From: Davidsoniella eucalypti
Lineage: Eukaryota; Ascomycota; Sordariomycetes; Microascales; Ceratocystidaceae
DNA: 64,000 nt
NCBI GenBank assembly: GCA_004009845.1
Contig: RMBW01000035.1
Span: 186,001 to 250,000, forward strand
Direction: 5' to 3'
Position numbers and translations under genes: made by a program. How positions within the stretch are numbered: the first letter of the stretch is position 1; the number at the start of each line of letters is the position of its first letter. Shown one piece after another: positions 27,160 to 38,852 of the stretch. The notes below the pieces were generated by a model. That model was not told the origin of the DNA. It saw nothing but the letters and a program-made list of their open reading frames with translations, and searched no databases.

Positions 27160-28787
27160 TGTGTGTTGCTTGTCTCCCCGGCCAGCCTGGGCGTTGTTGT
27201 CGATTTTGGTTGATTTGGTTGTTTGAAGCCTATGTGCCCTCTGCTCTGCTTGGGATTGGCATTTGGTTAGTGATAATCGTTGTCTGCGGCTATGTTGTTG
27301 TTGGTAACTCTGTTTCCCTCTACAGCTGACTTGACTGACTGCTGTCTGGCTGACTTATATTGTCCTTGTGCATTAACTGTTCTGGTTATTACTCTAATTC
27401 TCCTGTCAACACTATCGTTGCCATCTACTAAGCATCTTTGAGCAACTGCTGTTTCCTGACCACAGCTGTATACGTATGTTCATGCTATTTTCCACGACAC
27501 ATGTGCTTATTTATTTATTTATCCAAAATCACATCTATTGTGATTGCTGGTGGAATTTGCTCCCAGATCCTCCTCCTTCTCACGCATTCTCTCATACAAG
27601 CAAAACAACCAGCTCCTGTCGCATCTTTCTGGGTCTGGCCTAGTTGCTTTTATCTTCTCTTTATTTCTCTTCTTCACCGTCTGACCCCATCCTATCTCAA
27701 GCCTTGCTAGGTTCTTGTCGCTTCTGTAAGTCCCTCAACGCTGCTGGCTTTATAGCACTCAACTCTTCATCTTTATTATCTTTGCTTTCATATCGACCTG
27801 GCTGACCAGAGCCCACTTGCAACACTCTCGCCAGATTAGACTTTGGCCTGCCTTTTCCAGTCTGTCTCTCTCTATCGACAATCCCGCATGCCTTGTATAC
27901 GGTCTTATTTACCTGCATGATACAGTTCAGCCTTGGAGGCACACGCTCTCTATTTTTCTTCGCTTTCTACCGTGACCCTAGGCGACTTGTAGAATCGCCG
28001 CAGCCGACCCGCCCGCGCTTTAGTCTTACCCTTTTTTATTTTATTTTTTTATTTTTACTTTACGGCTGGCTTGGCTTGCCTTTCTGCTTCTCGCTCCTGA
28101 TCCTCTCCGTTTTTCACGCGCCTCCTTCTGATGCCGGTGTGACTAGATAGCGAGCGCAAGGCCACGCTCTCTTCCCTCGTTTGCCTATCTGCACCCAACT
28201 ACATATCTACATACGTAATTCCGCTCACTATCGACGACGTACTCAGTGACAAAAGACGATCGTGATCATCATCGTCGCTGATTGCTGGCTAACTACTGTT
28301 TGCCGGCGCTTGGCTTGTTCGTTTTGCTGCGATTACTCCTGGCACTTCCATCATTCCTATTTGACGATAGCGCCGTTGCTACAAACCACTATTAGCGACT
28401 ATACTATTTTTCTTTTACCTTGTTTCTACATATCTTCCTGTCGTTTTTTCTTTGGCTTTCCCTAGCCCCTCTCGTCCTCGATCCTTTCGCCCCTACTGTC
28501 ACGGCTATTATTACGAATCTGATCTTAGCGATTGCTTTATTGCGGACTTTGGAACTTTGCGTCAATTCATCTGCCAGTATTACAACTAGATTATAGCTTT
28601 GTTTTCCTTCACAATCGCTCCCTCTCCAAGCATTTGCTTGTTGCGCTTTTTTTCCTGCTTCTGAATCTCGCCTTGGCTGCTGCTTTATCGCGCCCAAAGA
28701 AGCTGAATTTAATCTTAGCTGTCGATACCGTACGAATATCTTCTCACATCTTCAACATAATCCGACTGATAGCAACATTCTTTCACA
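27160..28787 (+). promoter_or_regulatory. CT-rich upstream region and probable leader of the Zn2Cys6 gene
   Basis: The plus strand becomes strongly pyrimidine-rich from about 27.2 kb to the start codon at 28788, with many TTCTTT/CTTCTC motifs. This pattern is usual for promoters and long 5' leaders of fungal regulators. It contains a minimal upstream frame (ATG CCG GTG TGA) at 28131-28142 that could reduce translation if it is transcribed. Where the transcript starts is unknown. Confidence 0.5.
28131..28142 (+). promoter_or_regulatory. Possible three-codon upstream ORF
   Basis: ATG-CCG-GTG-TGA lies about 650 bases upstream of the Zn2Cys6 start codon in CT-rich, leader-like sequence. It matters only if the transcript begins upstream of it, which the sequence alone cannot show. 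Confidence 0.25.
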
Positions 28788-31700
28788 ATGTCGAATCATC
28801 AAATACCATCGCATATTGGCCCTCCCCCGATCGCCAATGGCCTTCAGAACTCTTCATCGCTTCACCAAGTACAAAACCAGGGCCAGAACCTAAGCAAGAA
28901 TCAGATCCACAACCAAATTCAGCAACCGCAACAACACATAATAGACGGCTTTCAACAACAACAACAAACATCACCACAACAGCAACAACCATTATCCGCT
29001 GTGCCACAACAAGCGACGACGTCAACCCACCAATCACAACAACAGTCGACTGTATACGACGAATCACTTACTCTAGAGCCGCTGTCATGTGTCGCTTGTC
29101 GTGCGCGGAAGCTACGCTGTGACCGGATCCCCAACACCTGTACACGCTGTCTGAGAGGCCGTACTGAATGCATATATCCTATGTCACGCAGACGTCCAGC
29201 TGTCCGCCGCCGAAATGTCAAAGAGCTTGAAGCCCGTCTAGGTAAGGTTATTACGCATATAAAGCCCGTATACTGAGACGAAAGTCAGCCACACAAAGTT
29301 ACCAATCGCACAATATATATATTCGAATTTCGGTCCATATATCAGTTCTTATAGATGAATGAGACGGGATGTCACTGCATAGTCTCATGCACCTAGCCGC
29401 TGTCTTCCCTTGACAAGTCAAGACGAGACAATCGGGTCATGTATCATTCTACTGCGACTAGAAAAAAAAAGACTTTGTTGGATCTAATGCCGCCTGCATG
29501 AACTTTATATTAGTGGCTCCCTGGAATGTTCATTGTCACTTATTCGAGTGATATGTTTCGTTATCGAACCAATCATGAAATCTTTAGCTAACACATTTAT
29601 TCTTACAAAAAAACAATAGCCCAGGTAGAGGAACTCTTGAAAGACAGTAACAGAGGTGCAACCTCCAATGATTATGACTATGAGGATGAGTTTCAAGCCT
29701 CAAATGGCAGAAACCATAGCCATGGTACCTTCAATGACACCCCAATGTCACTACGACCTACCCCGTCTAATAAAGAATTGATGGAGCAAGGCATATTTGA
29801 ACCACTACCAGCTAGTGAAATCCTCGAGGAACTGTACGTCTTTGACAAAATCTGCTTTTCTAGAGTTACTTATCATGCTAACAATGCACCAACTGCAGAA
29901 ACGAATACTACTTTGGCCGCCATTACTACTTTGTGCCAGTAGTGCATCCTGGTCGCTATCGTGAGGCATACTATTCTGCGCCTCACCGACGTCCACCAAT
30001 GTGCTTACAATATGCTATCTGGGCCAATGCCTCACATGAACACCCAAAATACTCGCAGTATCACGAAATATTCTATCACCGGGCTCGGCAATATGCAGAA
30101 CGCGACGAAATGAAGGTACATAAAACTGCACTCTACCGGTACTACCAATTCTTATGTGATACTAACATGATGAAACGATACAGGGTGAAGGAGAACATTT
30201 CCTAACTTTGGGTCATGCGCAAGCTTGGGTGTTGATTGCTACAGAAGAAGCTCGTTCATTACAGTTTACACGTGCCGCAATGAGTAGTGCTCGTTGCATC
30301 CGTCTAGTCCAAATGATGGGCCTACATAGGATGGATGTCGAGCAAGAGTGGTCTGTTCCTGTGCTTGCCCCAGCGTCATCTTGGGTCGAACTGGAAGAGA
30401 GAAGGAGGACGTTTTGGTCAGCCTATTGCATTGACAGTCATGCCAGTCTCTCAACTGGATGGCCTGGCTTGATCCACACAGACGATGTAAGTTGCCATAA
30501 AGGCTTCCGACAATACATCAAAATCACCTAGTTACTAACTGAACTGCCTCTATAGATTGGTACGAGGTTACCGTGCTCAGAAGAAGCTTTTACCACTGGT
30601 ATCGAAGAAAAAACTTGTATGCTGCATGAAGCACTTACTGGCTCGCCATACTCTACTTTCGCAGGCGCTGTCATGATTAGTTATCTATTCAACATCATTC
30701 TTCGTCACGTCCAACGGCCAAGACCAGACGACAACCCTGGTGACATCAATGGCCCATTTTGGAAACGCCATCAGGAACTTGATACTACACTTTCAAATGT
30801 CTTCATGTTTTTGCCCCCACAGCTAAGGCTACCAGACAATATCAAAGATCCCTCGGCGATCCATACCAATCTGCACTTACATGCTAGCATCATTTGTTTG
30901 CATCACCAAGCAGTTGACAAGATCAACGACTTTGGTCTAGAAGGCATGAAAGAAATCTCTGAACGGAGATTGCTTGAGTCTGCTGCTGAAATTGTCACTC
31001 TTATGCGAACAACTAGCCACATCACGAGTGCTCACAATTATGTAAGTGTCAACCTAAAACTAGCCTATCCTATATCGTGCTAGAATATCTACTAACCATA
31101 GCTTAGAAATCTCCCCTCATCGCATTATCAATGTTTTGCGCTGCGTCTGTTTATGTATATCACCTGAGAGATATTGCACCGACACCCTTACCCCCGATAA
31201 TCTAGAGCGGCTCTACTACATCTTGTCAACGATGGAGCGTCTTGCTGTCGAACATATCATTACCCGATCATTTTTGCAACAACTATGTGCCGAAATCGAA
31301 CGCCACAGCTTGCGCCAATACATTAGCCATTCTGCTGTTGAAAAGTTCGCATACGCTGGAACCACCGCTAGTATACCTCTGATATCTCGAGGCCGCAAGC
31401 TCTATTCTATAGACACTCTAACACAATTTGCCATGAAGAATACTGGCCTGAATAGGAATATGTCACCCGGAGAATACATGCCTCTCGGCAATTGTATCCC
31501 CAACACCGGTACCGTGATCGAGCTTTCAGAAGATGAACATTCGAGCATGATATTCAAACACGAAAGCCCATATAAACAAGAGAGTTCCGTTGAGATTTCT
31601 AGTCCGGCATCTTCAGAATCTCGAATGTCCCCACACTCTGTTCATCACACAATACCTCACCTAGTTCCACAACACCAGCAACATCTCCAGCAACCACAAC

Positions 31701-32263
31701 AGCCTCTTCAACACCAACACCATCAGCAAATGGCCCAGCCACAACAACAGCAGCAGCAACAGCAGCCACAAATGCAACCAATGCAACATAGAGTCCAAGC
31801 CATGCAACCACAGCAGCAGACACAATCACAAGTATCACCGACGATGTGTATACGTACTGGATCTATCTCCGTCCCTTCGATGTCGACATCCTCGTCTGCC
31901 ACACCGCCCGATTCTTGGGTATTCACGCCTAATACTGGCCCTAGTGCAAATTCAGCCGCCGCTGCTGCTGCGGTCGCTGCTGCAGTATTTGCTGATGGCC
32001 AATACGCAGTCACCTCGGATCCTGGGTATCCTATGTCTCTACCACACCGGCCCATTATAGATATAGGCCAACAACCCAGACAGCAACAGCCCGGTCAGCA
32101 GCAGCAACAACAACAACAGGACTGGACTGGCCAGCAGTGTGTCCCGATCTTTCAGACAATGGATTCCATGACAGCGACAACTTTTGATTCAACGGAAGCT
32201 GAGTTGCATTGGGAGATGTTGAACCAAGTACCCGGGACATGGACATCTAATGGCCAACAGTAA
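28788..32263 (+). CDS. Zn2Cys6 (C6) transcription factor with fungal_trans domain
   Basis: Exons: 28788-29241, 29620-29833, 29899-30115, 30184-30486, 30556-31041 and 31107-32263. Most introns are 65-70 bp with actaac-type branch sites; the first is 378 bp. The Asn/Gln-rich N-terminus leads to a binuclear zinc cluster with Cys at 101, 104, 111, 118, 121 and 128 (spacing C-2-C-6-C-6-C-2-C-6-C). A basic linker and a short coiled coil across the first intron follow. The middle region (about 222-490) is the regulatory fungal_trans domain, with motifs such as EYYFGRHYYFVPVVHP, GHAQAWVLIATEEARS and RRRTFWSAYCID. The C-terminus is rich in Gln (CAG/CAA runs), Ser and Ala, typical of activation domains. 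The last exon does not stay in one frame: the frame entered at 31107 hits TAG at 31203, while downstream coding continues in another frame. A single missing base in the C5 run at 31191-31195 would explain it, giving about 943 residues. It is a nuclear regulator with unknown target pathway; a carbon-metabolism role is only a guess from general resemblance. Confidence 0.85.
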
Positions 32264-33274
32264 AACGATGCTGTTATTATTCCTCTCCCCCTTTTGTGTC
32301 TTTCGTTTTTCGTGCGTGTTCATGGGTGGTTAAAAGCAAATTGTGGGTACATAACTACACGGCATGGCATGCCTTTTTTATATTTTCTTTTACGCCTTTG
32401 TACTTGTACTACTATGAGGCTTTCTGGGGGTGTTGACTATCTTTTTTCTTTCATCTTTGTTATTTACAAAAGTTTTTGTTTTTTTGTTTTCATCTACCTC
32501 ATCTTTTCCTTCCATTCTGATGAAAGAAAAGAGAGCCAGCTTTCAACTAAACGACACGTAAATAGTTCCTTTTTATACACATAAGGATTATATTGATGTC
32601 TACCTATCTCAACCTCATACGCCTTCTTCCTTTCATTTTCTATGTACTTTTAAACCATTCCTTTATATCCCCCTTCTCTTTCTAAATACCTCGAGATTTC
32701 TTTCTTTTTTCTACGTATATTGTCTGCAACATACAATCATATAAACACTCCCTTGATATCCCATTTCGTTTTTCTTTTTTCCTATTCTCTTTTCTTCTAC
32801 ATTCTCATTTAAAATTTCATTTGTTAAATTCTGCTTGCTTTTTTGGTTGTTTTGCTTCTTTCTTCAATGTTTGAAATGACTTTTTCTTTTCTTTATTTAC
32901 CGTTATCTGATATTCTTACTAGCATGGTAGTTCTTATTGGCTTCTTTTATACTGCTCAACTTAGTCTCTACTTGTACTAGTCACTTCTTACTTTGGATGT
33001 TTTTCCGTCTTACATATATACCATTTGTTGTTCACACATATAAATTCTCTATTTTCTTTCTTAAATCTTGGCCCCTATATCTTTTTGGTATAGACTTCAC
33101 ATTTGCCGTGAACTATGCGTAAACATTATTAAATAAAACCATGGTTCCCTTTTTTTTCTTTCTTTATTAAACAATCAACATTCTGTAGCATTGATTGTAA
33201 TTTTATCTGTAATAATCATATTAAACTACCCTTCAAGGACTAAAAATAAAACATGATGTAGCAAGCAACGTGAA
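32264..33274. other. Intergenic, T-rich on the plus strand
   Basis: About 1 kb between the convergent ends of the Zn2Cys6 gene and the Cas1p-type gene. It is dominated by TTTCTTT tracts, presumably 3' UTRs of both genes. No gene seen. Confidence 0.6.
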
Positions 33275-35805
33275 TCATGTGCAAATCGTGTGATAAGAGT
33301 GTTTCAATGACAACAACCGCAAAGCATCACGACATCCTAGCGCTAGCGCAATCAAGATATACACCATCAGCAAGGTCTGTGGAACGACAAAATACTTGAA
33401 CATATCTTGGGGAACATAACTCAGCAGTGCTGTCCCATTATTTGCTAGTAAGATATGATTTTTGAGTAATGAGATCTCCAACGCACAACTGCCTATGGTG
33501 GCGGGTAAGAAATAAACGGTGCGTTTGAGACTAGACGTCGAGTTTCGGAGGTAAATGCAGGCGATAATGGGGATCCAGCAGATATACGGCGCGTACATGT
33601 CATAGACTTGTTTAGTTGGGAGATATTCTTCGGCGAGGAGAACGTAGCCACTGATCAAAAGCATTACCATGCTTGTTACCACGCAAACACGTTTCAAGTT
33701 GGTATATCGTGAAGATGTGGTAGGTTGTTGTCCTAGAACTATCTGCATTTCTCTATCGCTCCCGTCGATATCATCGATGGCCTGCTGTTCGGGTGTTAGA
33801 CGTTTGAGTTCCACTATGTCATCGAGTTGTATGACAACTTGAACGAGGAAATCATCAAGATCATCTGCAATGCTCCCGGCAAAGCCGACATTGGGAACTG
33901 CGGTGCGGGAACGTAAGCGCGAGGCCCGGTCCGCCAGTACAGCGAGAACCATAGCAGGGAAGATGACTAGTTTGTTCATGTTGAGAGATTGCTGAATAGG
34001 CGTTACGTTGATGTCGGTGCCTAGTAGAGTATTGATACGTTGGCCTGTGGGATAGAATATGTACCAGATCAAGGGAATCTGAATGAACCAGAAGCTGATG
34101 CAAAGCTTACACACAAAGGAAATGATATTTCGATTCAGTGACTTCTTGATAGCCATGATTATATATGTCACCCAAAACCAAAATAAGATCTGGAACGGGT
34201 ACCATTCGATGTTGCCTATCGTTATGTAAAGGGCTAGATCCAAGAAGACCAAGCGTGTAGTGATAGCAGAAAACCGGTATATCGAGAAGTCATTCGTGGA
34301 GAGAAAATAGCGTGCATGCCCATGAACTGACAGAAAGACATAGGCTGACTGAGCAAGACAGCCTAACTTGTGTAGCAAAACAGTATCAGTCTGACCAAAG
34401 CTCATGACGAGGATAGAGATTTGCATGATACCCTTGATTTCGTCGGCCTGTATGCGTGAGAGAAATACAGGCTCGTTATGCCCACGCTCGAAAAGATGCT
34501 CTGTTGCTACTCGGCGGCATAATATAGATATAATGGGGATTAAGAATACCGCACTAAGCAGAGCAGTGGTGTGCGATGTTAAAGATAACTTGATATAAAC
34601 TTGTGTGTGATCAGTTATGATACAATATCCCACTGCCATAGGAAGCCAGATGACTGGCCATACCTTTGCAATAGGCAAAGTACTGCTTGATATGTATACC
34701 AGGCTCATAAGCGCAGCAAATACGATTACTGGTCTCCACCAAGAAGCAGGGTATTTGATACAGCATGTAGGAGATGCTCGCATCAAGCTCCAATTTAGTT
34801 CGGGGTTGCAGTGGGAGTTCATCAACAGTGACAATGCCTTGTCACGGACCGGTAGGGCGGCATGAAGTCCGTCACTGTAGTATCCAGAAGCACCAGCAGA
34901 TACCATCATCTCGTTCATAGACCACACTATGTGGGACTTTACATTGCTAGATAACAACTGTAGTTGGTTGTGCATGGCCATGATCTTGTCTTCGGTGATG
35001 GTCTTGCTGTTATTTCCGTGGAGATAATGCTGGTATGGTAGAGACGGAGGCATCACGGCGACACTGCGGCCCGTATACTGAGAACTTTTAGTCACATGGT
35101 AGATTTTGGACAAAGCTAAAGCCTTTGTATTCGTTCTTAGTGCTGGCATGATGTTGGCAATGCCTTCCTGGAAGTGCTCGAGGTAGTTATCACCAGCATA
35201 GCGAGCAGCCCATAACCCAGCAGTGCCAAGAACTAGCAAGCTCGGCGACCCAATCCCGGAGACATAGCTATCGATGACCGTTTCTAAGCTAGTCGAGTTC
35301 ATCCACGGATCGTAGATATAGTTCACAGTGACGCCCATGAGATCCAGAGACAGATTCTCATCTCGAATACCAGATATATGGAACTCAAGCAAAGCCAACT
35401 CCTGCATCTGATGGTCTAGGCGGTTGGTAGCAGCCCAGTAGAGCTGGCGCATAGTAGAATCGCCGACAAACGTGATGCTTTGATTGCGGAAACAGCCGGT
35501 AACATTATCTCGCGTATATTCATGCATGACACAGTCGGGCGTGTCCCATTTCTTTAGTGGCTGCTTTGTGTGTGCGTCCCACGAGCCACCCGTGAAGAGG
35601 CCGCTACATCTTTCGGGGTTATCATTTAACGAGCCTGTTTGTATGGGCATTGATTAGTATGGCGATTTGTCTGCATGGTGGGCAACCTTTATAGGTCACA
35701 CTTACTAGGAAATAGCCAAACGAGGGATAATATGCCATATATCAATGATAGCCATAGGAAGACAAGTCCGTGAGTTTGAATCGTGGCTCGGGTCAGCGGA
35801 GACAT
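33275..35805 (-). CDS. Cas1p-type membrane acyltransferase with luminal GDSL/PC-esterase domain
   Basis: Two exons, 35805-35706 and 35634-33275, separated by a 71 bp intron (GTAAGT donor, actaat branch), give 819 residues. I chose the ATG at 35805 because it is followed directly by a short basic stretch and a signal anchor (about residues 13-32). An in-frame ATG at 35880 would add 25 residues. The luminal domain carries the esterase block I motif FVGDSTMRQ (Ser93) and the DxxH pair SDGLH (Asp288, His291), giving a Ser-Asp-His triad. The C-terminal 450 residues hold about ten to twelve hydrophobic segments matching the Cas1p 10-TM acyltransferase domain. Relatives include Cryptococcus Cas1, needed for O-acetylation of capsular glucuronoxylomannan, and animal CASD1, a sialic acid O-acetyltransferase. 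The likely role is Golgi transfer of acetyl groups to a cell-surface glycan; the acceptor sugar is unknown. A loop of about 100 residues with acidic stretches interrupts the membrane region near residues 600-690. Confidence 0.92.
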
Positions 35806-38459
35806 TGTTGACGATGTGAGATTGCTAATGAAGAGAAAGTGATACTGTTTGGATAAGTCGATGCTATCTCCTGTCTTCACAATAAACGAAATGTCTAACG
35901 GCTAAGTCGTGCCGAAGACCACGAGACTCGCACTAGAGATAGCCTGATATGGGAGCATCAGGAACTTTACGAGATGCTCTCATACAATGTTGGATCACCA
36001 ATCACGATGTTTACTTTTTCATGCCTTCTCTTTTTGTTATCTTATCCGCACCAGTGGTACAAAGCCAGAAAAAAAAATACAAATAAAGATGAAAAGAGGT
36101 TCTTTCCCGTGACGGTCTCTTGATCCGTAAGATGTGCTAAAAGACGTCGCTCTTTCCAAGTCATGAATGGACTACATTTAGTTGATGATATAGCTACGGA
36201 TAGCACTATCTCGATCTCAAGTCTAGAGCCTAGTCAAATAGCTGATAAGGGGATAGGGGTAGCGCTTGCCACAACCAAATTTGCTTAAAGATTGAACCAA
36301 ACACATGATAGTAGCGCTGCTTAGCGAAAGCTTTTTGTTTTTTTAACTTCTTCTTGTCGCACAGCACAATGAAAATAACAACTTGAAGCCTACAGCTGCA
36401 ACAAGCTTGTATGTAAGTGGCCAATGTTTGTCAGTGCATGTGCGCTCATATGTTTTAAGCTTCATTACAACTGTTATTAAACGCTACACAGCAAATTTGA
36501 CGACGACCTGTATTATGACGCGCTTGACAGCTTCCAGCTTGCTGTTACCTTGCGAGAAGCTGCCCCTGAAGCGAAGCTTTAGCCGCTCACGTGATGAAAT
36601 GATGTTCTCCGCTTTTTTGGGGCTTGCCAAATTATTCAGCACGACAAAGCCGAAACTGCAAAATTTCTCTTCCTTTATTCAACTTCATGATATCTTAGTT
36701 CTGGTCTCGTGATGCCCAGTTGCTTTATGGCCGCCATATTACAAGCGTAACATTGAACGCATATTGATAAGCCACTTGAAAGAACGACTGCATAAAGTAC
36801 ATGCACCATTTCTAAGACTCTATTTTCAATTCTCAAGTCAAAACTATCCTTTCTCTTCCAACAATCGACCGTCTTGTGCCAAGCTCGGCCTGCGCTTTCT
36901 CTTAAACAGCAGGTCTTGAGCCGGACAAGATATCCAGTTGCAGCGAAACTGTCTTGTACAGCTAGATGCCAATCTTGATAGACGAGAGCAAAACTCACAC
37001 ACAGAAATCTTTGAGTGCAGGATCTTGCCATTTCTCACGGAGCCTCCTGCAATTAATTTCGGTGAAATCACAAAAAGAGACAAAATAGTATCACGTAGAA
37101 ACAAAAATGCAACATATACATAATGCAATTGTTCAATGAGCCCATATCACATGTCGGGTCTAGTCGTTCTGTATGTGAGAGTCAACGACCACAAAATCCA
37201 GTGCACGGAAATATTCGCGAAGAAAAGAATAGATAATTCGCCACTGAGCCCTTTCGGTTATTTCTTTGGGCGATCTGGAAGGAAAGCTAAATGGGAAGAA
37301 CTCAGTGAAGACAAAGAAAAAGTCAAAAGGTTCTTGCTGTTGTTTTGCCACCATGTGATCTCGGGGGCTGGAAGATTTTTGTTCCAAAAAAGGCACTCCA
37401 CGTACGTATCATATCACAAGCTGAATATAGCCAGCCACATTATGCCAAAACAATATTGGAAGAATTGGCCGGGCAAGCTTCATCATATGCAAAAGTTATG
37501 ATATCACATGAGCAACAAATCCATTAGAAGTGATGTTTTTGAGGTATTCAGGCAAGATAAAAATCTTGCTCTCATGTATTGTATTGTTGTGACTTCAGAG
37601 CACCTAATTTTGCTACTGTTTAGCCTGAGCGGAATGCTGTAAAAAAAAATCCATCAAGGCCGCCGTATATCTAAATACGAAAAAAAACTATGAATGAATG
37701 CCAAGGCCTGTTATGTTTTCCAATGACCAAATTTACCAATTGGTCTAACATAAGAAAAATCAAGAACACCGTAAAAACAAGGACGAGCCATAAGATGATG
37801 ATAAAAGAGACTCCGAAGACGAAAAGAACCTTTATAGAGAACGCCGGTTGTTCCTGGGATATAGAGCGCCGTAAAAAAAAATCAAGACAAAAAATAAGCG
37901 GGTGCTAGGTTCCTCGTTTAGTGAAAACTAAATCGAAACGAACGAAGACAAAAAAATACCGTTGAGCATTGACGAAAGCCAAGTTTGGTTGGTCAACTGG
38001 TAAAAGCATTAGACATTCCGAGTCAAGACAACGCCAAGTATCTATGGCCAAGTGATGACATGGAAGACGGAAGAAGTAACGAAGTGAAAGCCTCTCATGA
38101 AAAGAGTGGATGTGTGGAAAGGAAACCGAGAGTCTCTAACTGAATGGAAGACCTCTCCTATGGCGCGAGAACGAAGAAATGCGCGAGTGTAAAAGAAGAT
38201 AAGGCGTAAGGGAAATCGTGAGGGTATTGCTGTCGTAGAGAGGCAGATTAAAATGAGTACGAGATGACTGCATGAAGCATAAGAAGATTTCGTCATGGCG
38301 TGTGAAGGCACAAAGAGGCCCGTGATAGTAGGGAATTCGTTGCAAGAAAAGGCGAGCGGATGATTTGGATTGCCAATGGACCTCGAAAGCAATACAATGT
38401 GTCCGTCGGTTGAAGTATAAGAAATAAAGATGAAGCAGGTGTCTAGAGACGCCTAGATC
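35806..38459. other. Intergenic, upstream of the Cas1p-type gene
   Basis: About 2.65 kb. Overlapping short frames exist on both strands at 36.4-37.5 kb (up to 121 codons), but none has a recognisable motif or a convincing exon structure. The right end (38.04-38.46 kb) is probably the 3' UTR of the small Ser-rich gene. Confidence 0.55.
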
Positions 38460-38852
38460 TTACATGTCGAAAGGCCCACGCTCTTCGGCATCGTAGGCAG
38501 CTGCTGGGCTCAACGGCAAGTGAGTGCGTGAAGTACATGGGCTAATACCGTCGATATCGCAAGTAGCCCAACTACCCCGACGGCCGAAAGTCATGGTGAA
38601 TTTGCCCAGCATCTCCTGGTGCTGCAGGTGCGACTCATTCATGACGATCTCACGGGGGTCGGCGCGGGACTTGCGGAAGAGACGGCCAGTAAAGGCGACC
38701 AGGGAGTCTAGTGACGACGACGAAGACGATGATGTGGTGGACTTTTTGGACTTGTTTGACTTGGTCGACTTGGCCGATGAGGCGGAAGACGTCGATGAGA
38801 ACTTCAATGATCTGAAGAACTTGCTGAAGGAGGAGGACTTGGAGGTAGACAT
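38460..38852 (-). CDS. Small Ser/Lys-rich protein, conserved-looking C-terminus
   Basis: A single exon encodes 130 residues. Residues 1-47 are almost entirely Ser, Lys, Thr and Phe and very basic (STSKSSSFSKFFRSLKF at the start). Residues 48-130 look like a real folded or motif-bearing segment: LDSLVAFTGRLFRKSRADPREIVMNESHL is split here by position 50-78, then HQEMLGKFTMTFGRRGSW and DGISPCTSR follow. There is no signal peptide and no membrane span. Codon use is GC-richer than the flanks, which supports coding. I recall similar short proteins of unknown function in filamentous ascomycetes, but cannot confirm an orthologue without a search. The FxxxF/R-rich N-terminal part could be a membrane-associating or mitochondrial-type amphipathic segment; that is speculation. 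Confidence 0.7.
   Translation of the reverse strand: MSTSKSSSFSKFFRSLKFSSTSSASSAKSTKSNKSKKSTTSSSSSSSLDSLVAFTGRLFRKSRADPREIVMNESHLQHQEMLGKFTMTFGRRGSWATCDIDGISPCTSRTHLPLSPAAAYDAEERGPFDM

Noticed and set aside
28532..29122. 196-codon frame overlapping the Zn2Cys6 exon 1
   Set aside because: No ATG at its start, and it lies out of frame over the zinc-cluster exon.
37970..38050. tRNA-like A box (GGTTGGTCAACTGGTAAAAGC)
   Set aside because: No B box or T arm follows at the right distance and no acceptor stem pairs.
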